Shown here piece after piece: positions 58,607 through 64,000 of a DNA stretch of 64,000 nt (positions within the stretch are counted from its first letter, which is position 1; each line of letters begins with the position of its first letter). Below the pieces are notes generated by a model, which was not told the origin of the DNA, did not search any database, and saw only the letters and a list, made by a program, of their open reading frames with translations. The DNA comes from Aliivibrio sp. S4MY1 (GTDB lineage: Bacteria; Pseudomonadota; Gammaproteobacteria; Enterobacterales; Vibrionaceae): positions 236,957-300,956 of the forward strand of contig NZ_JARACP010000003.1 of assembly GCF_028765545.1 (NCBI RefSeq), read 5' to 3'. Position numbers and translations under genes: made by a program.

Positions 58607-60982
58607 ATGGCTGAAAAGAAAAAAGTACCAGCGAAAACTGCACCTAAAAAAGCGGTGATAAAGAAAAAAACACCAGTAAAAAGAAAATCGACAAGTAAGA
58701 AAAAAGCTCAGTCGCCTCGTTCTTTTTGGAAAGGGTTAATGATACTCGGTTTTAAACTAAGCCTTGTTGTATTGGCGATTCTACTTATTGCTGGGATCTA
58801 TTTGGATACCGTAGTTAAGAATCGCTTTGATGGTCAATTATTTACTTTGCCTACCGTGGTATATAGCCGAGTTCTAACATTGGCTCCTGGGCAAAATATC
58901 AGTTTGCAAACGGTTAAGAAAGAACTGGATTTATTAAAGTATCAGAAGGTTCGTCAACCTCAACGTTCAGGTGAGTATTCATCATCATCAACAAAAATAG
59001 AGCTTATTCGCCGTCCATTTGAATTCCAACAAGGACCAGAACCAGATCGTCATGTAATGCTTTATTTCAATTCTGATGGCCTACAGAAAATTGAAAACCG
59101 TACGGCGAAAAAACAAATGGGCTTTTTGCAAATAGAGCCTCAATTTTTAGGGATGCTAGATGCGGATGATGACCAACAGCGTTTATTCTTACGTAGAGAG
59201 CAATTTCCAGAAGTAATGGTTGATGCACTATTAGCTACAGAGGACAGAGACTTTTATCAGCATGATGGTGTATCTCCACTAGCGATAGCTCGTGCAATGG
59301 TGGTTAATGCCAAAGCAGGCAGAACGGTTCAAGGGGGGAGTACATTAACCCAACAGTTGGCAAAGAACTTATTCTTATCTCGTGAAAGAACATTATGGCG
59401 TAAGGTTCGTGAGGCTTATATTGCTCTGATTTTAGATTACCGTTATAGCAAAGATAGGATCTTAGAGGCGTATTTGAATGAGGTCTATCTAGGGCAAACT
59501 GGTGGGGAGGCAATTCATGGTTTTGGATTAGCAGCGCAAGTGTATTTTGGCCGCCCAATAGAAGAATTAAGAATTGATCAGTTAGCCATGTTGGTTGGTA
59601 TGGTTAAAGGCCCATCCTATTACAATCCAATGCGTTTCCCTGAACGTGTAAAAGAGCGTCGTGATCTAGTATTACGTTTGATGATGCAAGAAGAAATTCT
59701 TTCTCCTCGTCAATATGAAATGGCAGCAAGCCGTCCATTGGATGTCAAAAAGCGTGCAAGCATCTCAACAAGACAACCTGCTTATTTCCAACAATTAAAA
59801 TGGGAGTTAAAAGAAAAAGCGGGAGAGGCTTATCAAAGAGGTGAGGGATTACGAGTATTTACGACGCTTGATCCATTATCACAACAGAAAGCAGAAAAAG
59901 CAGTTGAGCGAATTGTTCCTCAGTTAGAAAAACGAGTGGGAAAAGGCTTAGAGTCAGCAATGGTTATCGTCGATCGTCAAAGCGGAGAGATCCGAGCTAT
60001 GATTGGTGGTAGTCGAACTGGATTTGATGGCTTTAATAGAGCGATCAATGCTAAACGCCCAATTGGGTCTTTAGTTAAACCTGCTATTTATTTATCAGCA
60101 TTAGAAAGCCCAGATAAATATTCATTAGCGACCACATTAGATGATAAACCAATTTCATTAAAAGGCAGCAAAGGGACAACATGGACGCCTAGAAATTATG
60201 ATCGAAAGTTTAGAGGTCAGGTTCCTTTGTATTATGCGCTTTCTCGCTCATTAAATGTTCCAACCGTTAATTTAGGTTTGATGGTTGGCCTTAATAAGGT
60301 GACAGATACATTAGTTAAACTTGGTGTGAATGCTCAAGAGATTAATCAAGTACCATCAATGCTACTTGGTTCAATTAGTTTATCTCCGCATCAAGTGGCT
60401 CAGATGTATCAAACATTAGGCAATGGTGGACGAAAAGCGCCTCTTACGGCATTAAAAGCGGTGGTGAATACAGATGGGGTATTACTTTATGAGAACTTTC
60501 CTCGTTCGTCACGAGTTGTTCCTGAGCAAGCGACTTGGTTGACTATTTATGGAATGAAAAAAACGGTGAGTGAAGGAACGGCAAGATTTTTAAATAGTAA
60601 ATACAGCTGGGCAGCATTGGCTGGAAAAACCGGAACAAGTAATGACTCAAGAGATAGCTGGTATGCAGGTATTGATGGGAGAGAAGTTGCTATTACTTGG
60701 CTTGGCCGAGACGATAATAAACCAATGAAATTAACGGGTTCGAGTGGTGCGTTAAGAGTTTATTCTGATTATTTAAGTATGAGATCACCTGAGGTTTTTA
60801 ATTTACCGTGGCCAAATGAAGTAACGACAGCTCATTTTGACTTACAAGAAAATAAAACGCTGAAACCGAATTGTTCTGGCAAGGAAAATGTACCTATTTG
60901 GGATATTAAAGGTCAATATAAAGCAGAATGTGAAAAGAAAAATACACCAGCCGCTTGGTTAACTGACATTTTTGGTTTTTAA
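58607..60982 (+). CDS. mrcB: Bifunctional peptidoglycan synthase PBP1B
   Basis: PBP1B polymerises and cross-links peptidoglycan. From the ATG at 58607 it has 791 residues: a lysine-rich cytoplasmic tail, one membrane helix (about residues 45-67), the UB2H domain for the activator LpoB, the glycosyltransferase domain with catalytic E212 in ATEDRDFYQHDGV, and the transpeptidase domain with S488-x-x-K491 (GSLVKP), SRSLNVP and K674-TGTS. TTG at 58592 could add five residues. The partner activator LpoB is not in this window. Confidence 0.97.
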   Translation: MAEKKKVPAKTAPKKAVIKKKTPVKRKSTSKKKAQSPRSFWKGLMILGFKLSLVVLAILLIAGIYLDTVVKNRFDGQLFTLPTVVYSRVLTLAPGQNISLQTVKKELDLLKYQKVRQPQRSGEYSSSSTKIELIRRPFEFQQGPEPDRHVMLYFNSDGLQKIENRTAKKQMGFLQIEPQFLGMLDADDDQQRLFLRREQFPEVMVDALLATEDRDFYQHDGVSPLAIARAMVVNAKAGRTVQGGSTLTQQLAKNLFLSRERTLWRKVREAYIALILDYRYSKDRILEAYLNEVYLGQTGGEAIHGFGLAAQVYFGRPIEELRIDQLAMLVGMVKGPSYYNPMRFPERVKERRDLVLRLMMQEEILSPRQYEMAASRPLDVKKRASISTRQPAYFQQLKWELKEKAGEAYQRGEGLRVFTTLDPLSQQKAEKAVERIVPQLEKRVGKGLESAMVIVDRQSGEIRAMIGGSRTGFDGFNRAINAKRPIGSLVKPAIYLSALESPDKYSLATTLDDKPISLKGSKGTTWTPRNYDRKFRGQVPLYYALSRSLNVPTVNLGLMVGLNKVTDTLVKLGVNAQEINQVPSMLLGSISLSPHQVAQMYQTLGNGGRKAPLTALKAVVNTDGVLLYENFPRSSRVVPEQATWLTIYGMKKTVSEGTARFLNSKYSWAALAGKTGTSNDSRDSWYAGIDGREVAITWLGRDDNKPMKLTGSSGALRVYSDYLSMRSPEVFNLPWPNEVTTAHFDLQENKTLKPNCSGKENVPIWDIKGQYKAECEKKNTPAAWLTDIFGF

Positions 60983-61181
60983 TTTTGATAAATTGGTAAC
61001 TCCTCTTTAGTGTGCAGATGTTAGAGAGGATGTCATTTATTTCGATTAAGGTTTATTTGCGTAAAAACTAATAAACGCTTCTTAAGCTATTAAAAGTAGA
61101 GTTATTTTTTAATCAAAATGTTATAAAAACAACCATTGCGAATGCATTTCAACCAAAAGGTGTTTTTTTTTAAATTATTAG
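60983..61181 (+). other. AT-rich gap between mrcB and the tRNA operon
   Basis: About 200 bp with no gene. It begins with a partial ATTGGTA motif and is rich in A and T up to the tRNA promoter, which may serve as an UP-element-like sequence. No clear mrcB terminator was found. Confidence 0.4.
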
Positions 61182-61210
61182 TTGACCAGAGAGGTAAAAA
61201 GCCGTTTAAT
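61182..61210 (+). promoter_or_regulatory. Promoter of the tRNA-Phe-Thr-Asn operon
   Basis: TTGACC (61182-61187) and TTTAAT (61205-61210) are spaced by 17 bp, placing the start near 61217, just before the mature tRNA-Phe. The following ACACCTCG is a discriminator like those of stringently controlled promoters. Confidence 0.7.
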
Positions 61211-61220
61211 ACACCTCGTT

Positions 61221-61296
61221 GCCCGGATAGCTCAGTCGGTAGAGCAGAGGATTGAAAATCCTCGTGTCGGTGGTTCGATTCCGCCTCCGGGCACCA
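61221..61296 (+). tRNA. tRNA-Phe (GAA)
   Basis: 76-base cloverleaf with acceptor GCCCGGA/TCCGGGC, D arm AGCTCAGTCGGTAGAGCA, anticodon GAA in the loop TTGAAAA, T arm GGTTCGATTCC and an encoded CCA end. Confidence 0.98.
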
Positions 61297-61350
61297 TATT
61301 AAATTGTTGGTGCTTAATATTAGTTAACACGAGCAATGAAAAATTAGTGT

Positions 61351-61426
<76 letters not shown>

Positions 61427-61456
61427 TTAATTCTCGTAATGAGACGTAAAATCTGT

Positions 61457-61532
61457 TCCCTTTTAGTTCAGTCGGTAGAACGGCGGACTGTTAATCCGTA
61501 TGTCGCTGGTTCAAGTCCAGCAAAGGGAGCCA
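61457..61532 (+). tRNA. tRNA-Asn (GTT)
   Basis: 76-base cloverleaf with acceptor TCCCTTT/AAAGGGA, anticodon loop CTGTTAA (anticodon GTT), T loop TTCAAGT and encoded CCA. Confidence 0.97.
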
Positions 61533-61537
61533 CATTT

Positions 61538-61570
61538 AAAAGCCTCGTCAGAAATGACGAGGCTTTTTTT
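61538..61570 (+). terminator. tRNA operon terminator
   Basis: AAAAGCCTCGTCA / TGACGAGGCTTTT perfect 13-bp stem with a GAAA tetraloop and a T-run, 5 bases after tRNA-Asn. Confidence 0.96.
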
Positions 61571-61583
61571 ATGCTTTTTTATA

Positions 61584-61636
61584 ATCGATTTTTCCTACGC
61601 AATTATCTGAACAATTACTTATCCAGAATGGTATTA
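61584..61636 (-). repeat. Single-arm copy of the yacG-side palindromic element
   Basis: On the minus strand this 53-bp segment reads ATACCATTCTGGATAAGTAA and continues to TCGATTAT. It differs from the left arm of the 27,799-27,960 element at only two positions that I can see. The right arm is missing. It lies between the tRNA terminator and the chemoreceptor terminator. Confidence 0.88.
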
Positions 61637-61649
61637 GATGTTTGTTATA

Positions 61650-61680
61650 AAAAAAGCAGACAATCAATGTCTGCTTTCTT
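61650..61680 (-). terminator. Terminator of the chemoreceptor gene
   Basis: AAAGCAGACA / TGTCTGCTTT perfect stem with a 5-base loop; on the minus strand it is followed by a T-run, about 30 bases after the chemoreceptor stop codon. Confidence 0.88.
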
Positions 61681-61707
61681 ATAACTTCTAGTAATCTTAC
61701 ATTATCA

Positions 61708-63345
61708 CTATTTATCTAGATTGCTATTTACTCGAAATTTGTTTAACCAAGTATCTAAATCATCAGCTAATTCAGTTAGGGTATGAGTACTTTGTTTACT
61801 ATCTGCGACAACACTTGCTAATTGCTGCCCACTTTCTTCTATCATATTAACTCGTTGAGTAATGTCTTCACTTACGTGTTTCTGTTCTTCAGACGCACTT
61901 GCAATTTGATGGCTCATACTTGAAATTGACTCAAGGGCAGTAACAATTTGCTGTAGAGCATCGGAGGCATTTTGAGATTCAGATACGGTGCTTTTACTGG
62001 TTTCGGCACAGATTTCCATACTAGTTATTGCGTTACGAGAGCCTTCTTGTAAGTTTGAAATCATTAACTGTATTTCTTTTGTGCTACCTTGAGTTCTTCC
62101 AGCTAAATTACGAACTTCATCAGCAACAACAGCGAAACCTCGGCCTTGTTCACCAGCTCGAGCGGCTTCAATTGCTGCATTTAAGGCTAGTAAGTTAGTT
62201 TGCTCTGCAATGTCACCAATGACATCAAGAACCTTAACAATGTTGTTCACATTGCTATCTAATTCAGAAACCGCAGTACTTGCTGTATTTAATTGTTCAG
62301 CAAGTCCTTCTATATTAGACACGGTCGCAGTAATTAATTTTTGAGTTCGAACACTTCGCTTATCGGCTTCGTCTGTAGTAATGGCTGTTTCTTGTGCTGA
62401 ATCTGCTACATTATTAGCAGAAGAAGCCATCTCAGTAATCGCCGCTGCTATCATCTCTGTTGATTGGTGCTGGTTTTCAGTCAATTCACTTGCAGTCCCT
62501 GCTCTAGAGTGAACATCAGATAACTCAGCTTTTAACGCAAGCATTGCTTGAGTTAGATGTTCAACTAACTCTGCTAATGATAAATTCATTGTTTGAACTG
62601 CGTGATAAATACTGCCTTCAGGTGCTTTTTCTGTAAATTGAGTAACAATCTCACCAGCAGCAACAGTTTGGATTGCAGAGTGGACATCTTTAGGTTCGCC
62701 ACCTAATAATGAAATCATACGTTTCATTGAAATCATTAGAATGCTAAAAATTAAACTCGCAATGATAAAGGCTAAACCAAATTGCCATTGAGCTGTAGAC
62801 CAGAATCGAGAATTAACTTCTGTTTCTCCAATACCAGTGCCTACAATCCAATTCCAATCTTGTGTTTTTTCTGCAATAGAAAGCTTTTTATCAATACTTC
62901 CATCTGGCATTTTTAAAGACCATGTATATTCAGCCATGCCTGATGGATTTTGATTTATGGCATTTTCTAAAATTTGGCCAACACTTTTTCCTTCACTATC
63001 ACGGAACTCATGAAAGCTGGTACCATGAAGTTGAGGATCTAAAGGAGCAGCTAAGAACATTAGGTCTTTATCTGCAACATATACGTATTCATTATCTTTA
63101 TAGATATTGTTTCGTAAAATTGTAATTGTGAGCTCTTTGGCTTTATCCTCTTCTATTTTTCCTTGCCTTACCATTTCTTCCATATTGGTAATTAGGTTAT
63201 AGGTTGTTTGGAATAATTCAGTAACTCGAGATTTATTATCCATAGAGCTAGCAATACGTAATGTCCATAGCCCTGTTGCTGTCATTAATATAAGAGAGCA
63301 TAAAATAATAGCTGCGAGGACGTAAGATTGTGTTTTTAACTTCAT
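61708..63345 (-). CDS. Methyl-accepting chemotaxis protein with periplasmic Cache domain
   Basis: The 545-residue protein is a transmembrane chemoreceptor. It has a first membrane helix (about 8-29), a periplasmic single Cache domain (about 35-185; contains [20 protein letters not shown] and [13 protein letters not shown]), a second helix (about 187-208), a short HAMP-like linker and the cytoplasmic signalling domain with the invariant tip [20 protein letters not shown] and [18 protein letters not shown]. The ligand is unknown. Cache domains of this kind often bind small organic acids. No chemotaxis partners are nearby. Confidence 0.94.
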   Translation of the reverse strand: MKLKTQSYVLAAIILCSLILMTATGLWTLRIASSMDNKSRVTELFQTTYNLITNMEEMVRQGKIEEDKAKELTITILRNNIYKDNEYVYVADKDLMFLAAPLDPQLHGTSFHEFRDSEGKSVGQILENAINQNPSGMAEYTWSLKMPDGSIDKKLSIAEKTQDWNWIVGTGIGETEVNSRFWSTAQWQFGLAFIIASLIFSILMISMKRMISLLGGEPKDVHSAIQTVAAGEIVTQFTEKAPEGSIYHAVQTMNLSLAELVEHLTQAMLALKAELSDVHSRAGTASELTENQHQSTEMIAAAITEMASSANNVADSAQETAITTDEADKRSVRTQKLITATVSNIEGLAEQLNTASTAVSELDSNVNNIVKVLDVIGDIAEQTNLLALNAAIEAARAGEQGRGFAVVADEVRNLAGRTQGSTKEIQLMISNLQEGSRNAITSMEICAETSKSTVSESQNASDALQQIVTALESISSMSHQIASASEEQKHVSEDITQRVNMIEESGQQLASVVADSKQSTHTLTELADDLDTWLNKFRVNSNLDK

Positions 63346-63660
63346 GCTTATTTGCTCCGAGAAAATATAAGCGACATTTAACCTATGTATCGACCGATAA
63401 AAGTATAAGTTTAATGAATTATACGAGTGCCGATATATAAGAGGGAGTCTTATGTTGTGCTTTGTATGATTATCACCTTCTAAATGAATGATTTTAAATT
63501 ATTAGTTATTGATTCTATTTTTTAGGTCATGATTTGCAGTGCTATAGATAGAATTAGACCTTAAGTGGTCTATTTTTAGCGTTAAAGTGAACTATAACTA
63601 AGCATATTGATGCCTATTTATGCAATTGAATCAAATTTTAAGAATAAATAGATAAAGTAC
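63346..63660. other. Gap between the chemoreceptor and the rRNA operon
   Basis: About 315 bp without a gene. The end nearest the rRNA promoter is very AT-rich (for example AAATTTTAAGAATAAATAG before 63655), fitting an UP element; Fis sites may be present but could not be defined. The chemoreceptor promoter should lie in the first part. Confidence 0.45.
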
Positions 63661-63688
63661 TTGCTAATGTGATCGAACTCTCTATAAT
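63661..63688 (+). promoter_or_regulatory. rRNA operon promoter P1
   Basis: TTGCTA (63661-63666) and a consensus TATAAT (63683-63688) with 16-bp spacing, followed by GCGACCTCACTGACACGG, which matches the GC-rich discriminator and start region of gammaproteobacterial rrn P1 promoters. DksA and ppGpp control is expected. Confidence 0.9.
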
Positions 63689-63760
63689 GCGACCTCACTG
63701 ACACGGAGAGCCCGTCCCGTAAGGGGTTGGAAGGAAAGGTTAGTGTGATGAGTTATCAAT

Positions 63761-63802
63761 ATTCATTTCAAATAAGTGCTTGACACTTTATCTGAAATGA
63801 AT
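63761..63802. repeat. Long inverted repeat containing the P2 -35 box
   Basis: ATTCATTTCA-AATAAGTG (63761-63778) pairs with CACTTTATC-TGAAATGAAT (63784-63802), nearly perfect over 18-19 positions with a 5-base loop CTTGA. The loop and right arm contain the TTGACA box of promoter P2. Confidence 0.85.
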
Positions 63803-63807
63803 AAAAT
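63780..63807 (+). promoter_or_regulatory. rRNA operon promoter P2
   Basis: Consensus TTGACA (63780-63785) and TAAAAT (63802-63807) with 16-bp spacing and a GACCGTCC discriminator, about 119 bp downstream of P1, the classic tandem P1-P2 arrangement. Confidence 0.85.
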
Positions 63808-64000
63808 GACCGTCCTCTTCGCTGATAAGATTGAATGCTTTGAAAGTAGAAGAAATGCTCTTTAACAATTTAACCAAATCAATCTGTGTGGGCACTTGTG
63901 AGTTGATAATCACTGTTTGCGAAAGCAAATAAAAATAATCAATGAACTGAGTGACTACACAAAATTACTTTTATGTAACAATCAGTATTAATCATTGAGC
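63808..64000 (+). ncRNA. rRNA operon leader (16S gene beyond the window)
   Basis: The leader holds boxA TGCTCTTTAACAA (63856-63868) for the NusB/NusE antitermination complex, the conserved CTGTGTGGGCACTTGTG stretch found in vibrio and enterobacterial rrn leaders, and a small stem TTTGC-GAAA-GCAAA (63916-63929). The mature 16S start is not reached by base 64,000, so no rRNA gene is called here. Confidence 0.88.

Overview
The window looks like a stretch of the main chromosome of a Vibrionaceae bacterium, most likely the Aliivibrio (Vibrio fischeri) clade. This rests on recalled similarity of LitR, PilA and DciA, the vibrio-type order lpxC-dciA-secA-mutT and hpt-can-sulP-yadGH-panCB-folK-pcnB-gluQ-dksA-sfsA-hrpB-mrcB, the AT-rich DNA, and recurring ATACCAAT/ATTGGTAT intergenic motifs. 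No species call is possible without a search. Nearly everything is conserved core genome; I see no prophage, transposase, integron or CRISPR array.

Layout. 1-2,010: the 3' part of petC (cytochrome c1) and sspA-sspB. 2,066-5,418 (minus): lpoA-yraN-diaA-dolP, an envelope and replication-timing operon. 5,555-6,930: rsmI and the RNase P RNA gene. 7,048-23,592: a complete division and cell wall (dcw) cluster, rsmH-ftsL-ftsI-murE-murF-mraY-murD-ftsW-murG-murC-ftsQ-ftsA-ftsZ-lpxC, without mraZ at its head and without ddlB before ftsQ. 23,703-27,725: dciA (minus), secA and mutT. 27,960-33,892 (minus): pilA-pilB-pilC-pilD-coaE-zapD-yacG, a type IV pilus operon that runs into housekeeping genes. 34,229-35,781: nadC and ampD, divergent. 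36,069-43,161: pdhR-aceE-aceF and lpd, the pyruvate dehydrogenase locus, with two clear PdhR operators. 43,311-43,916 (minus): litR, the LuxR/HapR-type quorum-sensing master regulator. 44,243-50,043: hpt, a leader-peptide/small-protein locus, beta-carbonic anhydrase divergent from a SulP transporter, and the yadGH exporter. 50,135-56,057 (minus): panC-panB-folK-pcnB-gluQ-dksA and sfsA. 56,117-60,982: hrpB and mrcB. 61,221-61,532: tRNA-Phe, tRNA-Thr and tRNA-Asn. 61,708-63,345 (minus): a Cache-type chemoreceptor. 63,661-64,000: tandem promoters and leader of an rRNA operon whose 16S gene lies beyond the window.

How the genes work together. Much of the window serves peptidoglycan growth and division: precursor synthesis (murC-F, mraY, murG), septal polymerisation (ftsW, ftsI), ring assembly (ftsZ, ftsA, ftsQ, ftsL, zapD), PBP activation (lpoA), PBP1B (mrcB), recycling (ampD) and lipid A commitment (lpxC). 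Pyruvate oxidation sits under PdhR; stringent and stress control is represented by dksA, sspAB and rRNA promoters; quorum sensing by litR.

The most interesting non-textbook signals are: (1) a 25-codon leader ORF with a very strong ribosome binding site, followed by two mutually exclusive hairpins upstream of a small basic DUF1127-like gene; (2) two heptanucleotide tandem arrays placed in the same position, between a bidirectional terminator and the stop codon of a minus-strand gene (dciA and litR); (3) a 162-bp palindromic MITE-like element next to yacG, with one arm repeated beside the tRNA cluster, whose ends overlap stop codons; (4) a pcnB gene that appears to begin at a non-AUG codon, as reported in E. 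coli; (5) a long hairpin that contains the rRNA P2 -35 box.
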